Shown here one piece after another: positions 7,484 to 14,993 of a stretch of DNA of 42,896 nucleotides (position 1 is its first letter; every line of letters begins with the position of its first letter). The notes beneath the pieces are model-generated. The model saw only the letters and a list, made by a program, of their open reading frames with translations. It was not told the DNA's origin and did no database searches. Position numbers and translations under genes: made by a program. This stretch comes from Paraburkholderia sp. (GTDB lineage Bacteria; Pseudomonadota; Gammaproteobacteria; Burkholderiales; Burkholderiaceae): NCBI RefSeq assembly GCF_026225065.1, contig NZ_JAMFSB010000012.1, positions 1-42,896 on the forward strand. The letters run 5' to 3'.

Positions 7484-8963
7484 GCTCAAGTTCAAGCGCA
7501 GCCTGTGCGTAGCGCTGGCGGTCAGCGCACTGTTTAGCGGCTGCTCGTTCGCGCCGGTCTATCAGGTGCCCCCCACGGCCATTCCGACGACCTTCAAGGA
7601 AAGCGGTGCGTGGCAACTAGCCAAACCCGCCGACCAGGTGCCGCGTGATGGCTGGTGGCAGGTATACCGCGACCCGGTTCTCGACAAGCTCGAAGTGCAG
7701 GTGGCGGCGGCCAATCCGAATGTCGCCGCTGCAGTGGCGCGCCACGACGAAGCCGTTGACTATCTGGCACAGGCGCGCTCGGGCCTGTTCCCGACTATCG
7801 GCGCGGGAGCCGATGTCTCGAGCAACCGTCAATCGGACAGCCGGCCGTTGCGCGGCTCCGGCGAGCCTTCGGTGTATGGCTCAAACACGGTCGACATCGG
7901 CATCAACTACGACCTCGACCTGTGGGGCAAGGTGCGCAACGAAGTAGCCGCAGGCCAGGCCGCAGCCCAGGCGAGCGACGCGGATCTCGCCTCCGTGCGT
8001 CTTAGCTTGCAGGCGAGCCTTGCGGACGCCTACTTTAATCTGCGCGGACTCGACGAGCAGCAACAACTGCTGGCGGACACGATCACCACCTATGAGCGCG
8101 CCCTAAAACTCACGATGAGCCGTCACGCCGGAGGCATTGCTTCGGACCTCGATGTATCGCGCGCACAGACGCAGCTCGCTTCGGCGCGCGCCGCTGCCGA
8201 GGACGTCAAGGCTCGACGCGCGCTGTACGAACATGCGATTGCATCGCTGACCGGCGTGCCGGCGTCGTCGTTCTCGCTCGCAGCGTCGACCGGTCTTGCG
8301 TATCTGCCGTCGATTCCGACCGGTGTGCCATCGGCGTTGCTGCAGCGGCGTCCCGATATCGCCGCTGCCGAGCGGCGCGTGGCTGAGGCGAACGCGAAGA
8401 TCGGCGTTGCCAAGGCGGCGTTCTTCCCGGATGTTTCGCTGGGACTCGACGGCGGCTTCCAGAGCGACACGCTTTCGCCCTGGATCATGGCGCCCAACGA
8501 AATCTGGTCGATCGGTCCAAGTCTCGTGATGACCCTGTTCGACGGCGGCCGCCGCGAAGCCATGACGCAGGAAGCACGCGCAAAGCTGGCCGAAAACGGC
8601 GCGAAGTACAAGGCAGCGGTGCTGCTCTCGTTCCAGCAGGTCGAAGACAATCTGGCCCAATTGCATCATCTCGGCGATGAAGCGACACAGCAGGACGAGG
8701 CGCTCACCGACGCGCAGCGCACCTTGAATCTCTCGATGTCGCGCTATCGCGATGGAGTGGTCAGCTATCTGGATGTGGTCACCGCGCAGACCACTGAACT
8801 GAACACGCAGATCCTCGCGCTGAACGTGAATACGCGGCGTTTACTGGCTTCGGTGGGACTGATCGAGGCGCTGGGTGGCGGGTGGTCGGCGGATCAGACT
8901 GCGGTGGCCGCAGCGCCTGTTACGCCGGTTCAGGCGCAGGCCGCAGTTCCTGTTCGCGGGTAA
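7476..8963 (+). CDS. RND outer-membrane factor, NodT/OprM-type lipoprotein
   Basis: A 495-residue TolC-like outer-membrane channel that completes the pump. Start ATG 7476 overlaps the adaptor stop (7481-7483) and is preceded by GGAG; the product opens with a lipoprotein signal and lipobox LFSGC, acylated at C23. Two repeated OEP domains follow, with the typical motifs LDLWGKVRNEVAAGQAAAQ and, in the second half, VMTLFDGGRREAMTQEA. The repeats LTMSRHAGGIASDLDVSRA and LSMSRYRDGVVSYLDVVTAQ mark the paired alpha-barrel helices. The last 25 residues are Ala/Pro/Val-rich and probably unstructured. Confidence 0.95.
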   Translation: MARLKFKRSLCVALAVSALFSGCSFAPVYQVPPTAIPTTFKESGAWQLAKPADQVPRDGWWQVYRDPVLDKLEVQVAAANPNVAAAVARHDEAVDYLAQARSGLFPTIGAGADVSSNRQSDSRPLRGSGEPSVYGSNTVDIGINYDLDLWGKVRNEVAAGQAAAQASDADLASVRLSLQASLADAYFNLRGLDEQQQLLADTITTYERALKLTMSRHAGGIASDLDVSRAQTQLASARAAAEDVKARRALYEHAIASLTGVPASSFSLAASTGLAYLPSIPTGVPSALLQRRPDIAAAERRVAEANAKIGVAKAAFFPDVSLGLDGGFQSDTLSPWIMAPNEIWSIGPSLVMTLFDGGRREAMTQEARAKLAENGAKYKAAVLLSFQQVEDNLAQLHHLGDEATQQDEALTDAQRTLNLSMSRYRDGVVSYLDVVTAQTTELNTQILALNVNTRRLLASVGLIEALGGGWSADQTAVAAAPVTPVQAQAAVPVRG

Positions 8964-9115
8964 ATTTCTTTTCACATTTATATCGTCGAACCGCTATCCC
9001 CCGGCGACTATCCTTCTAATCAACCGGGCAGCGAGTTTTTTCCTTCGGTTTTAACTCCGCGCCGCGGTCAGGCAAACTGATATAGACCGACCATTAATTC
9101 GTAAGGACAACCAAC

Positions 9116-9388
9116 ATGAAATACCTGATGATCGCTATCGCCTTTGTTGGCGCTACAGCTACCGCTTCGGCTTTCGCGCAGACCAACACATCGGCCACGC
9201 AGCAACCGGCCGCTTCGACACAACTGGCGCAGAACTCGAATTCCGCCGTCGACCAGGCTGGCCAATGGGTCTCGCCAGAGGCACAGGAACAGACTGGCAA
9301 GACGCGTGCGCAGGTGTACCAGGAACTGGTGCACGCCGAACAGGATGGTCAGCTCCAGTACCTCAACTCGACGATCTACGAACATTAA
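9116..9388 (+). CDS. DUF4148 domain-containing secreted protein
   Basis: A 90-residue protein with a clear Sec signal peptide (residues 1-21, ending SAFA) and a C-terminal DUF4148 motif KTRAQVYQELVHAEQDGQL. This family is abundant in Burkholderiaceae and its function is unknown; members are small periplasmic proteins. AAGGA sits eight bases before the ATG. The 152-base gap after the efflux operon contains an A/T-rich stretch with TATAG near 9080 that could serve as its -10. It is probably its own transcription unit and may include the tiny lipoprotein downstream. Confidence 0.88.
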   Translation: MKYLMIAIAFVGATATASAFAQTNTSATQQPAASTQLAQNSNSAVDQAGQWVSPEAQEQTGKTRAQVYQELVHAEQDGQLQYLNSTIYEH

Positions 9389-9428
9389 GGCGAGCGGAAC
9401 AGACACCGCTATATGCCGGATCAAAGCC

Positions 9429-9584
9429 ATGAAAGCCCGTACCGTACTCAAACGCTCCGTGATTTACGCGCTCGCCGCCGTCACCGCCGGACTGCTGCTA
9501 TCCGGCTGCGCAGCGCCCGGCCCCGACACCGCCAACGGCTGCGTCGGACCGCCAGGCTTCTGCACACCCTATTTTGGTTCATGA
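9429..9584 (+). CDS. Small lipoprotein, 51 aa
   Basis: A 51-residue predicted lipoprotein starting at ATG 9429. Positively charged residues (KARTVLKR) are followed by a hydrophobic core and a classical lipobox, LLSGC. The mature part is only about 25 residues, with two further cysteines (NGCVGPPGFC). It lies 40 bases after the DUF4148 gene. I do not recognise a family. The signal and lipobox argue that it is real although it is short; the alternative is chance coding in GC-rich sequence. Confidence 0.6.
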   Translation: MKARTVLKRSVIYALAAVTAGLLLSGCAAPGPDTANGCVGPPGFCTPYFGS

Positions 9585-9602
9585 GCGTCAGCATGAACGA
9601 AA

Positions 9603-9635
9603 CGGGCGCGCTCCCCAAACGGGTTAGCGCGCTCG
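9603..9635. terminator. Hairpin between convergent genes
   Basis: GCGCGCT (9606-9612) pairs with AGCGCGC (9626-9632), and the stem extends to 9603/9635 through a G-U pair. It sits between the small lipoprotein (plus) and the response regulator (minus) and may act as a two-way terminator. No long T run follows on either strand. Confidence 0.45.
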
Positions 9636-9700
9636 CTTCATTGCAGCCTCGTCTTGAGATTTGACGCGCATCACCCTGAGGAAAGGGTGCGGGGCGTCCC

Positions 9701-10414
9701 TCAGTGCGAACCCGTGCCGATCTGGTAGCCGTAACGGCTGACCGTCTCGATGTGCACTTCCGGCAGATATTGTGCGAGCTTGCGCCGCAAACGCGAGACC
9801 ACCAGATTGACGCTCGACGGATCGACATCGTCCTTCTCCGGCCACGCGTAGCGGATCAGTTGCTCGCGCGGGACCGGCGCGTTGAACTGGCGCATCAGGC
9901 ATTCGAGCAGCAGATACTCGCGCCGCGTCACCACCAGCCGCCGCTCGCCCTCGACCAGTTCGTGCGTCAGCGGATCGAGCGAGAGCGCGCCGCTCGCCTC
10001 ACCAAGAGCGGCGGCTGCCGCCGGTGGTAAATCGTGCGCAGCGCGCGAGGCCGCCGTGCGCCGCAGCGCCTGCAGACGCTCATGCAGTTCGATGAAGGAG
10101 TACGGTTGCCCGAAACAGGCGTCGGCGCCCGCACGCAGCACGCGGCTGCGGTCCTGGGCATTCGAGTGACCAAGCACGGCGATGATCGCCGCGCCCGCGC
10201 CAGCCGTGACGAATTGCGGCAGCGTCTCCAGCAGCGCTGCATAGGACGATGCATCGAGGGCCATCACAACAATCGCGTCGAACAGCTCCTGAGTGGTGAG
10301 AAACGCGCCGTCGCGCACGTCCTCCGCACGTTGCAGACTGTGTGCGCTCTCCTGCAGCGCTTTATAAAGCCAGGCGGATTCGGGATGGGACGCGGCCACG
10401 AACAGGATGCGCAT
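9701..10414 (-). CDS. OmpR-type regulator with a degenerate (pseudo) receiver domain
   Basis: A 237-residue protein with an N-terminal receiver fold (1-115) and an intact C-terminal OmpR-type winged helix (about 140-235, LTHELVEGERRLVVTRREYL to VSRYGYQIG). The receiver has lost its chemistry. The acidic pair expected at residues 8-10 reads ASH, the phospho-Asp position (by comparison with LD52 of its neighbours) is M51, and the conserved Lys is Q103 in FGQPYSF. It should therefore not be controlled by aspartyl phosphorylation, like known atypical regulators such as those of the NblR/JamC type. It is the last gene of a regulator-kinase-regulator operon, 38 bases after the kinase. The DNA target is unknown. 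Confidence 0.88.
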   Translation of the reverse strand: MRILFVAASHPESAWLYKALQESAHSLQRAEDVRDGAFLTTQELFDAIVVMALDASSYAALLETLPQFVTAGAGAAIIAVLGHSNAQDRSRVLRAGADACFGQPYSFIELHERLQALRRTAASRAAHDLPPAAAAALGEASGALSLDPLTHELVEGERRLVVTRREYLLLECLMRQFNAPVPREQLIRYAWPEKDDVDPSSVNLVVSRLRRKLAQYLPEVHIETVSRYGYQIGTGSH

Positions 10415-10452
10415 TCAACCTCCCTTGCAAAAGAGAAAGAGAGCGGGACGGC

Positions 10453-11856
10453 TCATGCGAGTGTCCTCGACCAGCATTCGATGCGCACCCGCGCGCCGGG
10501 CTCCGCATTACCGATACGTATCGTAAAGTCATGCACGCGCATCACCGCAGAAACGATCGAGAGTCCCAAACCCGAACCCGCCAGATGGCGTGTGCCCTCG
10601 CCGCGATAAAAGCGTTGCAGCACGGCGTCGCGCTCATCGAGCGGAATGCCGGGCCCGTTGTCGACGATTTCTACCAACGGCCCCGCGGGCGTCTGGCGCA
10701 GCGACATGCGCACTACTCCGCCGGCGGGCGTGAACTTAAAGGCATTGTCGAGCAGATTGCTGAACGCTTCGAATAGCAGCGCACGGTCGCCGTGAATCGG
10801 CTCCACGGTTTCGGATTCGACAGCAAACTGCAGCGAGCGAAGCTCGGCGAGCGGTTCGTACAGTTCGCCGACTTCCTCGACGAGCGCCTGCAGTTCCACC
10901 GTCGCAAAGCCGCCGCGCCGCTGCAGTGTGCCGATCTCCGAGATGCGCAGCATGGCGCGAAAACGGTCGAGTAACGCGTCGGTCTCGTCGCGGGCACGCG
11001 ACACGAGCGTCGACACGGCAACGTCATTGAGCGTGTCGGAGCGTTCCGCGATGTGCCCCAGCAAGGTCCGCACGTGTGCGAGCGGCGTGCGCAGATCGTG
11101 AGCAATACCGTCGCACGCGCCCTTGACCTCGTTCATCAGGCGCTCCACTTCCTCGAGCATGTGATTGACCAGGTGCCCGAGCATGTCGATCTCATCGCGC
11201 CCGCCAATCGGCAGACGCTGACCAAGATCGCCCTGGGCGATGCGCAGCGTCACGCGGCGAATCGCCTTCAGGCGGCGCATTTGCCGCACACTCAGCGCGA
11301 GGCCGCCCGCCACACCGGCAACGAGACACAGCAGCCCGCCGCCGATCAGCGCGTTGATGATGGTCTCGCGAATCCGCAGGATATGGGTGAGGTCGCGCGC
11401 CAGCACGAGGGTCTCGCCGTCGTGGCGGCGTTCGGCCATCGCGCGGACCACCGGCGAGGGCTCGCCACTCAAGGTCTGCAGACTGTTGCGGGCGAGCGTC
11501 ACGCCGTGCCCATCGGCCGTCAGTCCGGGCGGCAGCGCGAGGACGTCACCGGCGACATAGCGGCCGTCCGGCGAGAACAGGCCATAGTAATTGGCGTGCA
11601 TGCGCTCGTGCTCAAGCCGGCGATGGATGGCATCGGCCAGCGCGGTATGCGGCATCGAGTCGAAGTAGATGAGTTGCCACTGCATCACGACGTCGGTCTC
11701 GTGCTCCATGTCGCCGGTGACCGCAGCGCCGATAAATCCCAGCAGCGACATCACGGAAAGCGAGAAAATCACGGCATACACCGCGATCAGACGAAACGTC
11801 GTGGAATGCCAACGGCGCCCCAGTGCGGATTGCGTGGGGAAAGAGTTGTCCGTCAA
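10453..11856 (-). CDS. Sensor histidine kinase, HAMP/HisKA type
   Basis: A 467-residue membrane sensor kinase. Transmembrane helices at about 21-46 and 167-190 enclose a 120-residue periplasmic domain. A HAMP segment follows (190-243), then the HisKA phosphorylation site H253 in GIAHDLRTPLAHV, the N box (FSNLLDNAFKFTPAGG, N371), the G1 box DNGPGIP (399-405) and the G2 box GSGLGLSIV. All catalytic boxes are intact. Its ATG lies 10 bases after the stop of the response regulator at 11867-12544, the obvious partner. The periplasmic domain gives no clue to the signal. It could also phosphorylate the orphan paralogous regulator at 2064-2738. Confidence 0.95.
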   Translation of the reverse strand: MTDNSFPTQSALGRRWHSTTFRLIAVYAVIFSLSVMSLLGFIGAAVTGDMEHETDVVMQWQLIYFDSMPHTALADAIHRRLEHERMHANYYGLFSPDGRYVAGDVLALPPGLTADGHGVTLARNSLQTLSGEPSPVVRAMAERRHDGETLVLARDLTHILRIRETIINALIGGGLLCLVAGVAGGLALSVRQMRRLKAIRRVTLRIAQGDLGQRLPIGGRDEIDMLGHLVNHMLEEVERLMNEVKGACDGIAHDLRTPLAHVRTLLGHIAERSDTLNDVAVSTLVSRARDETDALLDRFRAMLRISEIGTLQRRGGFATVELQALVEEVGELYEPLAELRSLQFAVESETVEPIHGDRALLFEAFSNLLDNAFKFTPAGGVVRMSLRQTPAGPLVEIVDNGPGIPLDERDAVLQRFYRGEGTRHLAGSGLGLSIVSAVMRVHDFTIRIGNAEPGARVRIECWSRTLA

Positions 11857-11866
11857 GGTTATCTGC

Positions 11867-12544
11867 TCACGCGAGGATGTAGCCCGAGCCCCGCACGGTC
11901 TGGATCATCTGTTTCACGCCGGGAGGATCGATCTTCTTGCGCAGGCGTCCCATGTGCACGTCGATCAGGTTCGTGCCCGGATCGAAGTGGTAACCCCACA
12001 CCGCTTCGAACAGCATGGTGCGGGTAATGGTCTGGCCCGCATGGCGCATCATGAATTCGAGCACGCGGTATTCGGTCGGCAGCAAAACGATCTCTTCACC
12101 GTCACGCTGGACCTTGCGCGAGATCAGATCGAGTTCGAGCGGGCCGACGCGTAGCGTTGTTTCGAACTGCGTGGCCGGCGTTTGACTGCGGCGCAGCAGG
12201 ACTTCCAGGCGCGCGGTCATTTCTTCGGGATCGAACGGCTTGGTCAGATAGTCGTCGCCGCCCGCGCGCAAGCCGCGTACGCGTTCATCCACGTCGCCGA
12301 GCGCGCTCAGCATCAGAACCGGCGTCTGGATGCCGATGCTGCGCATGGTGGTGAGGATGGTCAAGCCGTCGACACCCGGCAGCATGCGGTCGAGCGTGAT
12401 GACGTCGTATTCGTCGCTGACGGCGCGCGCCATGCCGTCACGGCCGTTCGCCACCCAGTCCACGGTGAAGCCGCGGCTTTTCAGCTCGCCGACTATTTCG
12501 TTGGCGGTGATCTCGTCATCTTCGATTGTCAGCACTCGCGACAT
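11867..12544 (-). CDS. OmpR-family response regulator, partner of the adjacent kinase
   Basis: A 225-residue regulator. I start it at ATG 12544, giving MSRVLTIEDDE, the normal receiver start; a longer frame to 12697 adds a Cys- and Arg-rich stretch with no family match. Receiver residues EDDE (8-11), D52 (TLDRMLPG) and K102 (YLTKPF) are all present, and the winged helix ends VRGSGYILA. It is the first gene of a minus-strand operon with the kinase and the pseudo-receiver regulator. It is closely related over its full length to the orphan regulator at 2064-2738. The intergenic region to the divergent DUF4148 gene (12545-12953) holds its promoter; TTAAATATTTTTTAATG near 12735-12751 on the minus strand is the most A/T-rich part. 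Confidence 0.93.
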   Translation of the reverse strand: MSRVLTIEDDEITANEIVGELKSRGFTVDWVANGRDGMARAVSDEYDVITLDRMLPGVDGLTILTTMRSIGIQTPVLMLSALGDVDERVRGLRAGGDDYLTKPFDPEEMTARLEVLLRRSQTPATQFETTLRVGPLELDLISRKVQRDGEEIVLLPTEYRVLEFMMRHAGQTITRTMLFEAVWGYHFDPGTNLIDVHMGRLRKKIDPPGVKQMIQTVRGSGYILA

Positions 12545-12887
12545 GATGATTTCACGCGCCACAGCGAACTCAGCCGACCTGAGCGGCGTACGCGACTGGT
12601 TATCAGTAGAGGTACATGATGCCATATTCGGCTTGCAGGTTTGAGTTCGGAAGCGGACAGCGCGCGAGGCGCCGCAATGTGGGCAACGGATGGCCACAGG
12701 CTACGCGCGAGGCTGTAACGCTCACATATCGGTTTCATTAAAAAATATTTAAGAGAGGAAATGGCGCCCAGAAGTCGCGGGGGTCCGCGCGCAGCGCACG
12801 CTTTTGACGCTCTACCGGGCCGCGGCGCAAAGATGAACGATCTTTCATCGTTACGAGGGCGAAACGGTATGGGCTCTCCACTAGCCT

Positions 12888-12953
12888 GTTTGCATCCGGT
12901 AGCCACTTTTTCTGGCTGCCTTTGTACGAAGTTCTCCGCAAAGGGATGCAAAC
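12888..12953 (+). promoter_or_regulatory. Structured leader that can sequester the ribosome binding site of the DUF4148 gene
   Basis: GTTTGCATCC (12888-12897) is the exact reverse complement of GGATGCAAAC (12944-12953), whose last base touches the ATG at 12954. The second arm overlaps the ribosome binding site AAGGGA (12941-12946). Directly inside the first arm is a second hairpin, GGTAGCC/GGCTGCC (12898-12904, 12914-12920; one G-U pair). Folding would bury the start region. A further small stem AACGAT/ATCGTT lies at 12836-12852. Confidence 0.55.
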
Positions 12954-13301
12954 ATGAAACTCTCGACACGTACCGTTTTGATGGCCCTGTTGCTCGCCGG
13001 CAGCGCTTCTGCAATGGCCGCGCCTGGTCTCACGCCGAAGCAATGCAACAGTTATCCGTTCACGAAGCTCAAGGGCGAAGTCACGCACAAGCAGTTGATG
13101 CGCGAACTGGGCGAACTGGAGGCCATGGGCTACAACCCGGCCACGGATGAAAACGTCTACCCTGCCGACCTCGAGGCGGCCGAGACGAAGCTGCAGGCCG
13201 AGTACCGCGCCGACTGCATGCCGGCCGCTTCAGCGACCAATGCGCAGCCGGATAACACCGCTGCGCCGGCAACGACGGGCGCAGTCAACCCGGCGAGCTG
13301 A
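12954..13301 (+). CDS. DUF4148 domain-containing secreted protein
   Basis: A 115-residue protein with a Sec signal peptide (residues 1-22, ending SAMA) and a DUF4148-type core (CNSYPFTKLKGEVTHKQLM, then ELGELEAMGYNP). The C-terminus is low-complexity Ala/Pro/Thr. Two cysteines (in KQCNSYPF and RADCMPA) could form a disulfide in the periplasm. Its gene is divergent from the regulator-kinase operon, so it may be a target of that system. The start is fixed by AAGGGA seven bases upstream. Expression may be controlled by the leader fold. A hairpin follows at 13381-13407. Confidence 0.88.
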   Translation: MKLSTRTVLMALLLAGSASAMAAPGLTPKQCNSYPFTKLKGEVTHKQLMRELGELEAMGYNPATDENVYPADLEAAETKLQAEYRADCMPAASATNAQPDNTAAPATTGAVNPAS

Positions 13302-13737
13302 TCGTGCATCGGGCAAGCGCTCGCGTGCCTTTGAAAATCCGCCGCACAGACCGTCGAAATCATTCGTCTAGGCGAATACCCTGCAAGCGCGCTTCTCGCG
13401 CTTGCAGCCCTCATCCCGCTCTCATCATCTGCAGGGGCCGCCCATGTTGCGCGTGAACTTCGCGGACATTGCACGATGCGCGTCGCTACCCATTCCGCAC
13501 ACCCCGCGAGACGTTTTTTTCCCCGTGCAGACGACCGGCGACCTGTTTTAGAATCGTGTCGCGTAGCGCAGGGCGTTGACGCTGTTTTTCAGCGCGTCGT
13601 AAATCAGTATTAACGTCAGCCTTCACAAGCTTACAAAAGCATTTGGCATAACGTTGAAGTTAAACGACTTTTTCGCCCAAACCATTCACTCTTGTAAGCT
13701 AACTGACGAAATACGCTCCAGATGATTAGAGCGCATC
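13302..13737. other. Non-coding stretch upstream of the tonB promoter element
   Basis: No convincing gene. Besides the 13381-13407 hairpin it holds CGCTG/CAGCG around 13579-13594 and a widely spaced 9-bp inverted repeat, AGCTTACAA (13628-13636) / TTGTAAGCT (13692-13700), in an A/T-rich stretch. That is a possible regulator site for the tonB operon. No Fur-box match was seen. Confidence 0.5.
13381..13407. terminator. 11-bp hairpin downstream of the DUF4148 gene
   Basis: CTGCAAGCGCG (13381-13391) pairs perfectly with CGCGCTTGCAG (13397-13407), loop CTTCT. It lies 80 bases after the stop. No T run follows on the plus strand, so it is terminator-like or an mRNA 3'-end protector. Confidence 0.5.
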
Positions 13738-13798
13738 CTCTAAACACAGTATGCCCCCATCAAAAAAAGTTTGACGCGAGATTTTGAACTGATATCGT
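13738..13798 (+). promoter_or_regulatory. 61-bp conserved promoter-like element upstream of tonB (copy 1)
   Basis: This element matches 36904-36964 (read on the minus strand) at 50 of 61 positions without gaps, beginning CTCTAAACAC and ending GATATCGT. It contains CATCAAAAAAAGTTTGAC, a -35-like TTGACG (13771-13776) and, 16 bases later, a -10-like TATCGT (13793-13798). Transcription from it would run into tonB with a leader of about 400 bases. Confidence 0.6.
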
Positions 13799-14210
13799 TC
13801 CGTCGCAGGAATTACAGCCGCAGCTAGTGGTGGTCTGTGAAATACGTGTGACGTTCGAGCATCTTTTCGTCCGTCGCAGCCTGCGCCAAAGCGAAGGGGA
13901 TGTAGCAAATACCGTCTATTAGTACTTCTACGCAGATAGATTACTGGCTGTTTCCGCTCATCCCCGCGGACCGCTCAGAATCTGTCCGACGCGGGCATGC
14001 GCCTTGCACACAGACGGCCTATAGCCGTTGCAACCCGGGATCTGAACCCAAGGCGCAAGCCTTTAGGCTCGAGTCGAGTGCTACGGCGCGCCCATCTGGA
14101 GTCCAAAAAGAATGTTGCGCGCCCTCGTTGGGGCTGAAGGAAACAATGTTTCGACGTAGCAAGAACGCTGCAGTCACGGAAATGGGCGGTTCACGCCGGG
14201 AGGAACGAAG
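13799..14210 (+). other. Long tonB leader with competing RNA stems
   Basis: About 410 bases with no gene lie between the promoter-like element and tonB. GGGGATG (13896-13902) can pair with CATCCCC (13959-13965). The same C run can instead form a 9-bp stem with a three-base bulge, 13963-13971 with 13984-13995. These two folds exclude each other. GGGAGG (14198-14203) is the tonB ribosome binding site. The leader matches no riboswitch consensus that I could recognise. Confidence 0.45.
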
Positions 14211-14918
14211 GTGGTTATGAAAGTTGAAGGGCAGTTTCCGGCGGGCACGACCGCAGTTCATAGAACTGGGCGCCCGCGCGAATTCGGGAAAAAGCAGCAG
14301 AACCCCGTGCGCCGCTTCGGCGGTATTGCCGCCGTTCTTCTCCTCCATATAGTGCTCATCTATGCACTGCTCAATGGCCTCGCCACCAAGGTGGTGCAAG
14401 TCATTCAACATCCGATCGAAACCAAGATCATCGAGCCGGTGAAGCCGCCGCCTCCGCCGCCGTTGCCGACCGTGCAGTTGCCGCCGCCGAAGTTTGCGCC
14501 GCCGCCGCCGCCGTTCGTGCCGCCGCCGGAAGTTAATGTGCCGACTCCGCCGCAGCCCACCATTACACACCAGGCCGCTCCGGTCGTGGCACAGCCGGCC
14601 CCGCCGCCGGCCCCGCCCGCACCGCCTACGCCGGCCAAGCCGGTGAGCGTGCAGGTCGACGTGGCGTGCCCGAACTCCGACCAGATCCGCTCAACCGTGG
14701 TGTATCCGAAGGAAGCTCAGGAAAACAACGTCACGGGTGACGTACTCATCGAATTCGTAGTCGATCCGCAGGGCCATATTACGGATGAGCATGTCGCGAA
14801 ATCGTCGGATGACTCTTCCCTCGATCGCGCGGCATTCAATGCGGTAAAGAAGTTTAGTTGCGTTTCCCAAGGCCAACCTGTCCGTGTCCAGGTTCCGTTC
14901 TCGTTTAACCTGAACTGA
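14211..14918 (+). CDS. tonB: Energy transducer TonB
   Basis: A 235-residue TonB. It spans from a short cytoplasmic N-terminus through one membrane helix (about 37-57, GGIAAVLLLHIVLIYALLNG, with the conserved His of the helix) and a Pro-rich periplasmic linker (75-145). The C-terminal domain contacts TonB boxes of outer-membrane receptors (VVYPKEAQENNVTGDVLIE to VPFSFNLN). TonB passes proton-motive force from ExbB/ExbD to TonB-dependent receptors. I choose GTG 14211, seven bases after GGGAGG; ATG 14217 is the alternative. It heads an operon with exbB and two exbD genes. Confidence 0.95.
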   Translation: MVMKVEGQFPAGTTAVHRTGRPREFGKKQQNPVRRFGGIAAVLLLHIVLIYALLNGLATKVVQVIQHPIETKIIEPVKPPPPPPLPTVQLPPPKFAPPPPPFVPPPEVNVPTPPQPTITHQAAPVVAQPAPPPAPPAPPTPAKPVSVQVDVACPNSDQIRSTVVYPKEAQENNVTGDVLIEFVVDPQGHITDEHVAKSSDDSSLDRAAFNAVKKFSCVSQGQPVRVQVPFSFNLN

Positions 14919-14993
14919 ACCCACGAACTGAGCGGTACCGGTAGCGATTTATTAGTCACGTTGTACAAGTTCAACGCATGAACTGGAGCAGAC

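Noticed and set aside
12545..12697. 51-residue N-terminal extension of the kinase-linked response regulator
   Set aside because: Receiver homology starts exactly at ATG 12544; the extension is Arg/Cys-rich, with no family match.
13600..13735. Fur box or sigma54 promoter in the A/T-rich tonB upstream region
   Set aside because: No 19-bp GATAATGAT-like repeat; TTGGCAT lacks the matching TGC element at the right spacing.
14020..14110. tRNA-like stretch (CCCGGGATCTGAACCC) in the tonB leader
   Set aside because: No cloverleaf can be built; T-loop and acceptor stem are missing.
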